64,000 nt of DNA from Cristatella mucedo (GCA_009760855.2 WPIO01000027.1:532501-596500), one strand, 5' to 3'. Positions 1 to 12,553 are shown, counted from the first letter of the stretch. Program-made: numbers and translations. Notes: generated by a model from the letters alone, not told the origin.

Positions 1-430
<430 letters not shown>

Positions 431-464
431 GATCTCATGAAACAAAAATAGGGTTAACACCATC

Positions 465-650
465 ATAGAGTCAGGAGGACAGCACAATAAGTGAGTAGCA
501 TATAAGTAGCAGAGAACTATGGCTTGAAAGTATACGTCAGAGTCGGCTGCATGAGTAGAGGCGTAGTTGTGGGAGAATTGCTAGCATGAGTTCCACAGCC
601 TCACAACCAACAGAGCAAAAGCTTCTCCCGCCTACAGCAATAATTTGAAA
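465..650 (-). mobile_element. LINE B 3'-end fragment
   Basis: Decayed copy sharing GTCAGGA, AGTGAGTAGCAT and GAGTTCCACAG blocks, in order, with the better copies at 32698 and 51495. The element reads on the minus strand. Confidence 0.55.
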
Positions 651-3600
651 CGCGGGCAGAGCTTAGTGTCGCAAGATGCTTTGAGAGGACGATGAGTCTG
701 AAACTGGTTATGTAGTTCAGCCAGATATAGATGAGCCAAGCTACGGGGTAAGCACTAGCAGTCAGAGCAATACCTTGCTCAATGCTCCTTGAATACAAAC
801 AGACTCGGCGCCCCAACTTTAGCTAAGGTGACGCGACATTAACCAGCAGCCATCTAACCGCAACAAAAAACCATGCAATGGAATATGTCAATTTGAACGC
901 AAAATAATCGGTGTCGCACTGCGTGAGCCAGTGTGCGATCGTAGTAGTAATATTCCAGTTTTGCTTACCTCGGTAAGATTCGTTTGCAGACCGTATAACT
1001 AACTTAAAATGATAATCCCATATCATATGTTTTTGTGATTTAGCAATAATGAAGTGCAACAGGAACATTATTCTGTGAGCTTAAAACCCAAGATAATCTA
1101 ATTTAATGTGGTATACTATGCGAATGAATCATAAATATATATCGTAAATAAGTAAATAAACATAAACCCTAATCGTAAAATTAGTTAGCCTCAATTACCT
1201 AAGCAACACGATTGGCAGTCGAGCTTTACTCTTTAAACTTTCATACACAAGTTCCTCTAAGCAGTTCAGTGAAGCTGTCCTGGCTAACCCAAATAACATA
1301 CTCATATTGGAAGTAGAACCACTAAATGTAACAGAATGCCGCAAGCGTAATCGCTCCTACGATCTCGGAGTCACGGCTTTAACTGTTCGCGAGCCGATGT
1401 ATTGGCTGTCTCGGGATTCGCCGATAACTGCGCTTTCCAGTGATCCAGTAGGAGCTTTCGCAACTGGAAGGTGAGGAACCGGAAGTTTTTCTGTTTGAAA
1501 GTGTGCGAATAAACTAACGATGTCACCGAGCAGCTGGGTAGACTAGCTGGAAAGGGTCTCCAGAGAGTGTACTATTTAGAAATGGGTCCTATCAGTAGAG
1601 ACAGCAGAGTTCACGCTAAGTGTCGATTCATAATGGTTCTCATTACGCAATCAAACAGACAGCTCCAATAATTTCTCAGTGAAGAGTTTCGGACTCCAAT
1701 TTTCCGAAGCAGTTTTGTCTTCATTATAACTGTTATTATCTCATGCACACTCACATTTACACAGATGCACGATCGTATTAAAACCGTACTGCCGCGAACG
1801 ATGCAAAATATTTAAGTCAATTAAATAATGACCATCTATAAACTCACAGTATGAGCCATTCGTGACTAGTCTTCTCCTAACCAAACCGACGGAGCTGCTT
1901 GATCAGGATACTAGATTCAAGAAAAATCATTGGTAACGCTTGTCGTTTCTTTAACCTCTGCATTCGAAAGGAACGTCAGATCGTCCACTTTAAAATAAAG
2001 GAAAGTAATAACCAATAGCTTATCTGAAAAGCTTCTGACATAATCAACCTTCAATTCCCATTAGTTAAAACTCTCACGACCACAATAGCGTCGGTCCAGT
2101 GGGCAGCTCTCTCTATCAGACGATTGCGGACGCGGATGGTAAAGGGCCGGTACGTCCGGTCGAGAATAAAGAGCTACGACTGACGATACTGACCGAATTG
2201 GACACGCTCTTACCTCTGTATTGGTGAAAGAGCCACGAGAAATGTTTCAGGAATTCTCGAGGCGTCTTTTTATCTGAGGTGCGTGATATGTGCGGTATAC
2301 AATTCGCGACACGCCGCAGTGACGCCCACTAATAAGAGAGGAGATACCGCGAGATTGCCCACATTTATATCGCATGCGTGACCAGCTCAGCAGTGCATAA
2401 GTTTAAGGCTGTTACCATTCAAGTAGAATTATTATTGTGAACTTCATACACTGAGCGAAGCAGACTGATAGGTTGTCAGATTTTCCATTTATTCTTCCGA
2501 GCTTGTAATTTATTCATTTCTGCAGTTTACAAGAATCTCTCGACGAAATCCAAGAAGTTCGAAAGCTGGTTATGTCTAACTTCGCAGGTCTGTAACCCTA
2601 TTTCATTTACCTTAAAACCGTCAGTGTTGATTACATTGAAATTAACTGAGTGGTCTCTAATTGTGTTTTTGCTGCAGGACTTTGAGTTTCATGGCAGGCT
2701 CTCTCATGCCGATTGCCTACAGGCGCAGACAGCTTAAGTTAAGTGCGTGCCTTAGAGGATTATGTGCAACTCATCTTGCTGTGCTTTACTGCACAGGCAT
2801 CCAGAACTGAGTGCTGCTCAAAAAAATCAGAATCCTTAGAACTTATGAGAAGCTACAAGAGTGTGAAAGGACTTGAGCAGTACAATGATCGCTGCGAGGT
2901 CGGTCAGCTCCACTCCTTGCAATCTGAAGTGCTATCAATAACAACTACGTCGAGTGAGGCTCGGTGGCCAAAGGTAACTTGAACGAAAGCAATTAGCTGT
3001 CGTCATTCATCCGAATGAAATCCATTGTTCGTCTAGCGTAGGCAATGAGAAATTGTTGACGTCAATGCACAGACCGCCCTTGCAAAAGGACGCTCGTTCA
3101 CAATGCAATAGCACGAAGTTGCAATTACAATCAACTGAGCGAATTGAGTCGTGACAAAATCTCGTTGCAGATAAAGCATTGCTAGCGCTTCGAGGCTTTA
3201 TTTCCTCCAGGAATTGCTGTCAATTGGTGCATCAAAGTTAAGCTATCTCATTATCTGAATTTCTCTATCGCGAATTAAGCGATTATTCTTTAATTTTGGG
3301 GCCGCTCGTAACCGGACCGAGTGCATCGTACTGTATTGAAGAGCAAACAGGCTTAGCCAAAGTTAAGCTAAGAAGAAGCCTGTCCTTGAACTTTCTGGTG
3401 ATAGCCAATTGTAGGACTGTGAATGGGCGTGTTGTCTGGGGCGGTTGGTCATCCGACACGCCACATCAGGTCGTTGCAAGGGCGCACCGGGCCATCTCTT
3501 CTGGACACACATGTACTCCTCTGACGAAACGGGATAAACGAGGCTACGTGTACTGAACTGAGGTCGCACCAAGGATAAGATGTTACCATGCAATATGTCG

Positions 3601-4445
3601 ACAAATAGGCCTGATGAGAGAGGCCGCGGCACCAAGCTTGTAGTTTCCTTCTCTATGCCTGCCAGTTCTCCGAAGACGTGCAGAGCTAGTATTGCTATTG
3701 CGGCTATGGCACTGGGCGCTTATCAAAAAGAAGAAAATGAATAGGAGTTTACGCATTTTTAAGCCGAGGTGACCCCCTAGGCATCGACCAGCAGCGTGAG
3801 ATTTGCTTACTACGACCGCTTTGGCTAACGTCTGAACTGACTACTCGCGCTAATGCCGCTTTCCGCGGCTCTGCTTGAATCAGCAGCTGAGTTGGCATTT
3901 TGGAAAGCTGCTAGAGTGAGCGTGATCGACCTGAAGTCGTGCTACGCTGGCCTTCGGTAAGCGACGGACATACATAAATAGAATCTCATGCGATTCTTCA
4001 CAGGGCGTACTGTAAGCACTTTATTAGACTAGTACGTCTGCACGTTCTGCACACGCAACTCAATGCTGATTGACTACCCGGTACTTAAAAATAAATTTCA
4101 TACAATAAGATGTATCTTTTCTACGTAGCAAAATAATTACGCATAGTTTTGCATTTTTCCCAACGGCACATATTTTTCTCCACTAAGATCTCTAAGCTTG
4201 GCAATCTGCCGGACTTACTCGCCTGTCGTGATGGTGCACTCATCAGCCATATCGATGGAAACTCGGGCCTGCCTCCAGAACGACGCTCGAGTTTTCCGTG
4301 ATTTCCGTGGGTGCAAACTAATTTCCATATAAAACCTGGGTTTTTCTACCGCCAAAAACATGACGGGCGAGTTTCTACAGCTATCAATTGGGAAATAAAA
4401 AAGCGAGGAAAGCGATCAGAAAACAGGCCGTTCTGGTTTGACCTA
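651..4445. other. Unassigned intergenic DNA
   Basis: No recognisable exon, RNA gene or repeat family. Short open frames at 2743-2982 and 3296-3635 lack known domains. Confidence 0.5.
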
Positions 4446-4575
4446 GTAGCTAGGATGCTCGCATCGACCGTTGTCGAGGATGAATGCATTTGATGGCCGA
4501 GGTCGTGGGCTCGAGCCCCATCGCATATTTGGAGTGCCGGCATAGAGACTGAGTTCACTATACAAATGAATTGTG
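4446..4575 (+). mobile_element. SINE C copy (tRNA-like head, LINE A-like tail)
   Basis: Contains CCGAGGTCGTGGGCTCGAGCC (B-box like) and a tail GAGACTGAGTTC...ACTATACAAATGAA, shared with the copies at 7310, 13758 and 49640. Confidence 0.65.
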
Positions 4576-4627
4576 CGCTCACCTATGGCAGATAATGAGA
4601 GAAAGCATCAAAGAAAGCCACTCAGTG

Positions 4628-4772
4628 CTACATTGCCGAAGCTCAGCAGAAACGTCACATGCGACAATCTCTGCGGCTGGAGGAGATTGAAAAAACGAGG
4701 AGGCTTGCCCTGTCAAAGCTCAGCGAACGCTTCACTAGTGACAGGGTAAAAACAGAAAGATACTGAAGGTAA
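4628..4772 (+). other. Exon-like cassette, copy 1 (charged helical segment)
   Basis: After AGCCACTCAG the sequence is open as CYIAEAQQKRHMRQSLRLEE then IEKTRRLALSKLSERFTSDR, a strongly charged helix-type segment, up to a TGA just before an ideal donor AAG|GTAAGATTCGA. A shorter homologous copy lies at 48660-48752 with the same donor flank. I do not recognise the protein. It may be a duplicated exon of a coiled-coil gene or part of a repeat family. The TGA before the donor suggests decay or a different phase. Confidence 0.4.
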
Positions 4773-5239
4773 GATTCGATCACTTCACTGCATAGGCTGT
4801 ATTATGGTCCTTACCCTTCAGTAGGGCTCACTGAGCTCACGACAGGCTGGGCTACCAATAGGCCATTGGACTCTCAGGTCCGAATTCTAATGCCGCACCA
4901 AAACTTCCTGGGATCTAACAGGAGCATAGTTATAAGCTAGTACGTATATCATTATGGGTGTTTACCATAGATATACATATGCATATACGTAAAATACTCA
5001 CGTGGGACTGACTAGCCAGGCTTGTAAATTAGGTCGTTGGTTATGTTAGGTTTGTAAATTAGTTCGTGAGTCCGTAAGTCGGAGCCGCTGATGTAAAACC
5101 TGCGACAAGGCCATTGCTAAGCATTTACAGTCGCACGAGGGTACAGCAACGATTAGTGTAAAAGGGGGTATCAGCTGCACTTTCCAGTTCAGGAACAGGG
5201 ACCACGGGTTGCTTCCGAGTCGATTGCGGCTTCGGAGAT

Positions 5240-6000
5240 GCGCAGCCACTGCAATGCCATTCGCTACGAATGGAATGCGGAGAATGCGGAGGAATGTGTG
5301 GAATGCGGAGGTCCGCCGGGCAAGTTTCATTGTTTGGCCACCAGCTGCCGAGAACTGGTAGCCAGCGGTCTGGAATGACCGCTGGCTATGGCTGCATACG
5401 TGTTGGCCCTGTACCGAATCGCTGCCGCCGAGGCATCCTAGCTGCCGTCGAACGGCACCGTCACGTCGACGATTACCATGACTGTGCCGTTGTCTATTGC
5501 CAGGTGCGGCTTGAGAGCCGGACCACCGGCGAGCAGGAGTTTCACGCCTTTAGCCGACTTGCAGGTGAGCACGGTGACCGGAAGAGCTGCGATTAGGCAG
5601 CACAGAACAAGATTAATAAGTCAGGCCGGGATTGCATGCCGCTTTGGCCGGCAGTGTGGCTCAGCACGTGGCTAACGGTCTCTACTTCTGTGTGGCGTAG
5701 CCGGGAGCTGGTCGCCGTCGCTGGGTTGACTGCCCTTACAGGCAGCCAGTGGGTTCGAAGCTCCAATCGAGTGCGGTTGTGGACCAACCGCCACGCCTGG
5801 AACGGCAGGCCACGGCCCGCGGTATCGAATTGACTGTGGGTCGCTAATCTGTCTGCGGTCAGGCAGTGGCTGACCCTGCACTGTGCAGGCTGGGTCACCC
5901 ATGCCCAGCCTTCCATGAGCCTGGCGAACTCCAGAAGCTTCGTGATCAGCTGATCAGCACTCGTGGCTGGCTCAACCGAGTGCTCGACTGTATAAATATA
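5240..6000 (-). mobile_element. Decayed R2/NeSL-type non-LTR retrotransposon, C-terminal part
   Basis: Reading the minus strand, WRLVHNRTRLEL is followed by LRHTEVETVSHVLSHTAGQS, the pattern of the C-terminal CCHC-type finger of RLE-bearing elements (ETxxHVLxxC). Then comes ALKPHLAIDNGTVMVIVDVT with VPFDG and a following basic helix (AAAIRYRANTYAAIAS), the layout of their restriction-like endonuclease (PD...D). It is inactive: expected finger cysteines are Arg/Thr, PD reads PH, a TAG follows FDGS, and at least one frameshift lies between finger and nuclease. The reverse transcriptase was not found upstream; the (TG)n tract begins there. Confidence 0.55.
5359..5388. repeat. Perfect 12-bp inverted repeat
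   Basis: TAGCCAGCGGTC, loop TGGAAT, then its exact complement. It lies within the R2-type remnant, downstream of its endonuclease signature. Confidence 0.9.
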
Positions 6001-6005
6001 TATAC

Positions 6006-6010
<5 letters not shown>

Positions 6011-6065
<55 letters not shown>

Positions 6066-6122
6066 GTGTGTGTGTGCGTGTGTGTGTGTGTGTATGTGGT
6101 GTGTGTGTGTGTGTGTGTGTGT
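6011..6122 (+). repeat. (TG)n microsatellite
   Basis: Long TG run with a few CG and TA interruptions. Frames through it are only Cys-Val or Thr-His repeats. Confidence 0.95.
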
Positions 6123-6129
6123 GATATTG

Positions 6130-7309
6130 TTGTTTGTGTGTACAGGTATACACTCAGTCAAGCCTGTCTGAAGATGTGCAGTCGCTTCCCGTTTCGAAGT
6201 GCTAGCAGGTTGTGAGCGGCCAAGGCGTCTCAGAGAGAACGCCTGCGGCTTTACTCATGCTGTTGTGCCAATTGCGGACGCAAGCTCTGACATCAGAGAC
6301 ATCGCCCACCCGAGCGAAACGGCCTGCTGTAGCGAACACCAGAGCGAGGGCAGCAGCTGGCAGAGCTGTGGCGCTTGCAACCAACGCAGTGCAAGCAATT
6401 TTTTGGAGTGAACCGATTGCCAGCCTTTATCTTTGCTCAGGGTCTGCTTAGTAGGCGATCGGTACGCTTCGCACAAGACTTGGACAATATAGAAAGGTTC
6501 GCCTTACGGTAAACAGTCAACTTCTAGGCAGCAGCTTAAACCGCTCCATGCGGGCATTTAATAGAAACAATCTGAATGCATTTATACAAGATTATCGTTA
6601 CTTTGCCAATCCCGAGAGCCGGGCTCGGGTGTTTAAAGGTTTTGGTCTCGAGTTCTATTACTATAGCTCAAGCTATTATATGAAAAACCATAGAAATCAC
6701 AGCAGCGAAGCCAAAGCAGTTACCAAGCCTGGCGTGACCCTTGTATAGAATTAATGAACTCTCGTACGTAATTGACTCTTTAGCGGCTACCAGTTGGAGC
6801 AAGAGCGCTTCTTTCATTAGCCAGCTCAATGAGTAGGCAAAGCAGTTAAGTAATAATTAATGCTCTCACCGGAAGATGGAGTGATTAAGCTAAGCATGAA
6901 TTTTGTAAGACTTCATTCTCATCAAGCAAAAGTACTCGCGAGACCGTGATTACACGGCCACTGAGCTGTCGGCTCAGAAAGGGCCGGGCTCGAGCGGCCC
7001 TCGGACTTCGCCGAACCACTTTGCTGCCTCCTCAATCCAGGCCATGGCACCGCACGCATAGCCCTGCATTCTGGCTAGAAGGCAGCTCTGCCAAGCTGCA
7101 AGTCAGCGAATCAAAATTGCCTGTTCGCTTCACGTGCAGCCCTCGCGGAAAGCGTTCGCAAAGAGAGGCAAATCCACGAGCCGGCAGCCGTTAGCTGTGG
7201 ATCGGAAATAGCCCGGCTGACAGCTGAGCGCGCCTCGATGCTCCCCACCCACCTGCTGCGGCTCGTCACAGCAGCAGGTGGCGGCGGTGGCGGCGTCCAT
7301 CAACCGCAG
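6130..7309. other. Unassigned DNA
   Basis: No exon recognised. An 11-bp stem (7249-7259 with 7271-7281) around CCACCTGCTGC is visible near the end. Confidence 0.5.
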
Positions 7310-7448
7310 CATTGCTTGCCTCGACCAAGGTCAACGTGACTGTATTTGACGATTGCAGTCGTGAGTTCGAGCCCTGTGGCATAAGTGAAGCGCCTGAATA
7401 TGGATTAGGTTCTCTTAGGGTGCTATACAAATTTGTTATATTTATTAG
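7310..7448 (+). mobile_element. SINE C copy
   Basis: B-box-like GTGAGTTCGAGCCCTGTGG, then GTGAAGCGCCTGAATA...GGTTCTCTTAGGGTGCTATACAAAT and an AT-rich tail, as in the 13758 copy. Confidence 0.75.
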
Positions 7449-8633
7449 CAGCAGAAGCCGGGTATAGGTTCTTGCACTTTATTGTCGTTTGCTGAATGGG
7501 TTCGTCAACATTTGATCACCGAGCTATTTTTTCGGCCACCAGGTGTATTACCATCCCTTACAAAACAGGTGCTGCTTTGGTCGTCAGGCGTGTAGCACTT
7601 AGCTGGCGCAAGAGAAGTACACCTGGTGCGAACTACGGAGCATCTAGTTTATTGACACGAATCGCTCGGAAAAAAGAACTAGTCTACCTAAACTACCGAC
7701 GCAAGAGTGCACTAGATATCGACGATATGACCACTTTGGTGTCAATAGCACGTGGCTAACGGATGTATAATGTTAATGACAGGAGAACGGGGAAGACTGC
7801 AATTAAATACCAGGGGAAGCGAACGTAGCCTGCAACGCCTCTTTGCCGGTCAATAGCTTCATCTAGGGCCAGACGAAATGGATCGGTAGCCATTTCCATT
7901 TCAAATTGCCCAGGCGCCATTCCTTGCCGCTGTGGATGGAAGCCGAAAAGGGCCACGCTATCCCAGCAAAATGTTTAGTGCAAAATACATCTTAGGCATT
8001 TCAGACTTGTGCCTCTTCATTCTAGCATCCAAGAAACTTCACTTGAATACTAAACGGGGTCAAGTCTCGCTTGAGCTCAGGTGTAGAGCAGGTGGCCAAT
8101 GGGCTCGTATCAATGCAACCGATCGATGCCCCCTGGTAAGGTCAAGGTCACGGCTCTTGCTAAATTCGAGGGCAGACCGTGTTCGCGAGCGATAAATAAG
8201 TCATCAATCCAGAATTTTCTTTGCTACGTGGAGTCGTTTAGATTTAGTGCCATTTCAACTAGTTGTGCTCGGGTGCTTTTTTGTGCAACAGCGATAGTCG
8301 TAAGCAGCTTACGTAATCAGCCGATTAGAGCTGGCGACTGTAGCCAACATGAATACGCTGAAAATTCCCCTCGTGGAAAAATCAGCTTAGCACTTCGACT
8401 GACGAGATTAGACCTTTCTTCAATTTGTCGGCTTGCTCAAGACGCCAACTAGCAGCACCTGCTTGATTGCTGTCGTTCGTTTCGGCTATTCAACGCTGCC
8501 GTTTCTGAAAAAGCGGCTTCGCCCAGGCAACGCGAGACGGCTTTTATATCCGTCGCATCGGTGACTAGTGCGCATAACTAGTTGGCGCTGCGGCGTCGAA
8601 GGAGTCGACGCGGGTTCTCGTTGAACCGATGAG

Positions 8634-8664
<31 letters not shown>

Positions 8665-10479
8665 GTCGCTGTGCCGCGTTCGTTTAAAGCGAACAGCCGA
8701 AGCTGTCGAGTCGGCGTCGACCGAGACGCTTCAAGCTCCTCTTAGCTCTTAGCTGAATCAACGTCCAAGCAGGATAGATAAACGGGGCTCCTGGGCAAAC
8801 CTACGATCTGCGGCTGAAACGCAGTCCGAGTCCCCTGGACTAGCAGTGATCGATGACAGCTTAACGTATACGTCGCCGTCCAGGCAGCTGAGACGCCGAT
8901 GAGCGTACACTGTGGCCACCAACCATAAGCCCGAAAATGGAAAGCGAATTGTAAATTGCAGTTGATCACGGACTCGACGGGGCCCTACACACTGAGCACC
9001 TAGGATGCTAGTGAGAAAGAGAGAATGGGCGAGGGAACCGCTTGAACTCGCTCGCCTTCGCACGCGTACAATCGAGCGAGAGTGGTCGGATGACCACTGG
9101 CTGGTAGACACGCGGTCTCATCGGCAAGAAAAAGAGAGAGAGAGCGAGAGAGAGAGTCAAGGAAAGAAATGAAAAAAGAAAGCTGAGAACAGCGGATGAC
9201 AAGTTCCCTCGGCTAAGGCTTAGAGAGCCTTGAGTGTTGTAGAGGTATACGGTAAAATAAATAATAATAAGAAAATTATAATTAATGAATAAAGCGATAA
9301 ATCGTTCAGCGTACTGATACGGTTGACTTGCTAGGTAGCTTTCGCAGGGTTCGATATAGTACGGCCGGCGGCGGGCACGTTATCGGCCGAGAAAAGACTC
9401 GCTACATCTCCAACCGCACGGTAATTAACACAGTAGCTCACGTTCGGGGCGCTGGAGCACGGCCTGGGCCGCCCGACTGCGGCCCGCTTTGACGTCGCCC
9501 GTGAGGTTCGAGCGCTGCTGCCACATTTACGCACTCGTCGAGACCACCGTCGACATGCGCAGCCTGCCGAAGCCACTCTGCCCTATTGAGCCATCTTCCT
9601 GCGCCGTTCCCATGGCGCTTGTGTCTGCCACTCTGGGACTTCGGACGCTTTTGTAACAGTCGTCGCGTCTAACGTATCTGCAGTGGCATCAGGCTGCTGG
9701 ATCTATGCAACAATCTGCAATTTCCGGATGCCGCTACTGACCGGGCCTGTTTTCGTCGTGTGAACTGCAGGCCCCGGCCCGAGTGTGCCATCGAACGTGC
9801 TCTCACGCACCACTCAAGCCCATCGCGGCAGTGTTAAATAGCAATCGAATATAGGCGACTCCAGCAATCGCTACATCAATCGTTGGTAGTTATGGCTTAT
9901 TTAAAAATGGCTCATGCCTCTGGTCTTGCCGCATCTTTACTGACTGCAATTACCTCACTCTACGATACCCATCGGCGCTAGATCTGTCTCCACCTGGCTG
10001 CCGTCGGCAGCACCATCAGGCAGTTTACTAAAACAAAAATAAGCTCTTTTTGCAGTTTCACGTCTATAGCCACAGAAAAGTCTTCCCGGCTGTCAGAGTC
10101 ACTTTTAGTGGTCAATAAAAGACCAACTACTGAAGGACTTGAACCTACGAACCGGCTCGGAAAGAACTCAAAGTACCGCAGCAGTCGAAGCCGCCATGCA
10201 ACTATTTTCCCCAAGTCTCTTCCACCATACGTCAACTGACACTGTCGCTGACTGTGCTGCCAGCTCGGTGTGCTAGAATTTGGCTTGCACTCGCCCGCCG
10301 GTCGCGTAGCATTGCTAGAGCAACCGATATGGGAACGATGGGAGCACGAGCCCATTTCCATTTCCAATCTCATTTCCAATGAAAGCCAGTCACTAGCACT
10401 ACTCTTATGGTTGCTTACGGCACGAAATGCAGAATCCGAGCTCGAGCCGTCGCTTCAGCACCGGACCTTGAGCTCACAG
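7449..10479. other. Unassigned DNA with short simple repeats
   Basis: Contains (CT)n at about 8637-8664 and (GA)n at about 9131-9158. GC rises after 9350, where an open minus-strand frame of 81 aa has no recognised domain. No exon could be supported. Confidence 0.45.
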
Positions 10480-11287
10480 CATGCACTCGAGTGCTAAGCA
10501 CGTGCCTTCACCAGCCGAAGGCCGACTGTCGTCGACGCCGCCTCCCAGGAGGCTGCGCTCGACTGCATTGATTCTGTTACCCACGCCTCAGCTAGCTTCG
10601 GTTAAAGTGCGCTTAGCACCGAGCTCAGGTCTCAGCTGCTCGAGGCGGTGCCTCAGACTTCGAACCACTGCAAGGGCTGCCAGCTCACTCACACGGAGGC
10701 AGAACCCTGGAATTTCCTCCGACCCAATCGCAGCTTCCCCTGCCGTTTTGCCTCCGCCTCCGTAATCCGCGAGCTGGCGCAGGAGGGCGAGAGTGTGGTC
10801 GACGACCGAGAGCAGTGCACTTGCTCGTCTTCCGCTGCTGCTGAGGCGCAGCCTGGCGAGCCAGCCGCTGGGTGACGTCAGATTGGCTCTATCGGTTTGC
10901 TGTCGAGAGCTACTAGGCGCCCCCCCCACGGTAGATCGAGCCCAGTCGCCCTGCAAAGCCACAGGTCGTGAGTAGGCCGGGCGCAAGCGCAGCCACGCCG
11001 TCAGCTAGTAGCCGCGCGGGCTACTACCTGACGAGCCGAGCTCGTAGCCAGCGTCCGCTTGTCGGCGGCCGGCGATTCGAGCTCGGCCCGACGTTCGCTT
11101 GCAGGCTTTGCACTCCCTGCGGAGACCAGTGGTCGCCTGACGAGCGCCTCCGACCTCGATGCCTCAGTTCCTGTCACCGCCGCAGCAGCCGTGACAGGTC
11201 GGCCGACACGAGGCTCCAGACGTGCTCGTGAGCGCTGGGCACTGCTCCGGCGCCGGGAATCGCCTACGTTTGACTTCTCCCGTGAGC

Positions 11288-11318
<31 letters not shown>

Positions 11319-11370
11319 ACTTTCTCTCTGTTTCTGTCTCTTTCCCTGTCTTTGTCTCTCGAAGGCCGCC
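10480..11370 (+). promoter_or_regulatory. GC-rich 5' flank / likely promoter and 5'UTR of the GPCR
   Basis: This CpG-rich stretch upstream of the start codon has several overlapping open frames on both strands, none with a recognisable domain; they look like by-products of high GC. A (CT)n tract at 11289-11360 ends in CTCTCGAAG directly before GCCGCCATGG, so it is either 5'UTR or the polypyrimidine tract of a 5'UTR intron acceptor. No clear TATA box was identified. Confidence 0.4.
11289..11360 (+). repeat. (CT)n tract abutting the GPCR start codon
   Basis: An uninterrupted CT run of about 26 bases is followed by degenerate CT-rich sequence up to CTCTCGAAG at 11364. It could act as a polypyrimidine tract or, read on the other strand, as a GAGA-type element. 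Confidence 0.85.
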
Positions 11371-12553
11371 ATGGCCTACGACCCTGCCCAAGCCACCGCT
11401 GCTGCCGTCGGAGAGAAGCTGCATCGGCTGCCAAACGCGTCGGTGACCACCGTTCCTTGGGCGCTCGGGTTCGCCGATGCGGCGGCACTGTGTCGAAGTG
11501 GAATCGCCGCGACGGGGGCGGTTTCGGCGGCAGAGGCTATGGGTCGCGATCGCAGCAACGGCAGCTCGCTCGTGGGCGAATCGTTTGGGGACGGAGGCGA
11601 CGGCAGCGGCAACGACGGCGGAGCTGAAGGACCGCTCTGGCTGGTGCTGCTCGTCGCCCAGTCGCTCATCTTCTCGCTGGCACTTCTGAGCAACGCAGCC
11701 GTGCTAGCCGCGCTGTGCGCCTACGGCCGCCGAAAGAAGCTCAGCCGCATGTACCTGTTCATCGCCAACCTGTCGGCGGCCGACATGGCCGTCGCCTGCT
11801 TCAACGTGCTACCCAACCTCGTGCAGCTGGCCACGAGAATGCGCTGGCTCGTGGCCAGCGACTTTCTGTGCAAGGCGGTGCACTACTGCAGCGTGGCGAC
11901 AGTCTATGCGACCACGTACGTGCTTGTCATGACGGCTGTGGACCGCTACATCGCCATCCGCTACCCGCTCTCCTCGCAGGGGGCAGCTCGCAGCAAGCGC
12001 GTGCACGTCATGGTCGGCGCCGCCTGGGCGGCGGCGCTCGCCTTCAGCTCGCCGCAGCTCGTCATATTCCGTTATTCGGAGGTGGGCCCGGCCGGCAGCG
12101 GCTCGTACGACTGCTGGTCCAGCTTCCCCGACGGCGGCGGCGGCGAAACGCCGAGCTCATCGGCTGATTCGCCGATGAGCTCGGCGGTCAAGTACGAGAC
12201 GGTGTACACGATCTGGTTTGTCGTGGCCGTGTGGATCGTGCCGGTGGCTGTACTCGCTTTCTGCTATATCAGCATCACGGTGATCGTGTGGAAGAACAGG
12301 AACTTTGTGGTAAAGACGAAGACGGCGTCCGTCGCAGCGGCAGCTGTAGCGGCGGCTGCGGCGTGCCGCGGCTCGAGACTCACCAGTCGCAGCGCCAACA
12401 GCAGCAACAGACGCCACAGCAGGAGCGGCCTGCCGGCCGCGACCCTCAGGACGGTGCGACTCACGCTCACCGTCGTGCTCTGCTACGTCATCTGCTGGTC
12501 TCCGTGGATGGTGTCGATGCTCTACCTGACGGCGGCGGCGACGCCTGCACCCG
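11371..12553 (+). CDS. Class A GPCR (vasopressin/oxytocin-NPS/CCAP receptor group), coding exon 1 (TM1-TM6)
   Basis: This exon encodes residues 1-394 of a seven-helix neuropeptide-type receptor of the plasma membrane, expected to bind an extracellular peptide and signal through G proteins. The start is the ATG at 11371 in a perfect Kozak context (GCCGCCATGG); the frame stays open upstream, but without a better ATG. Visible: N-glycosylation sites N22 and N63, a Gly/Ser/Asn-rich N-terminus, TM1 about 89-115 with N108, TM2 about 128-155 with LSAAD (D138), C167 before TM3, DRY at 191-193, TM4 about 211-233, DCWSSF with C248 in ECL2 (disulfide partner of C167), TM5 about 275-307, a long ICL3 with poly-Ala at 321-331, and TM6 with CWSPW (W376, P378). 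VLPNLVQLAT and DCWSSF resemble vasopressin/oxytocin receptors; YATTYVLV and CWSP resemble NPS/CCAP receptors. The donor G|GTACGAG follows 12553 in phase 1. The GPCR class is certain; the ligand is inferred only. Confidence 0.9.

Noticed and set aside
11059-11370. N-terminal extension of the GPCR frame by about 100 residues
   Set aside because: It begins with TTG rather than ATG, is low-complexity and includes translation of the (CT)n tract. The ATG at 11371 has a perfect Kozak context.
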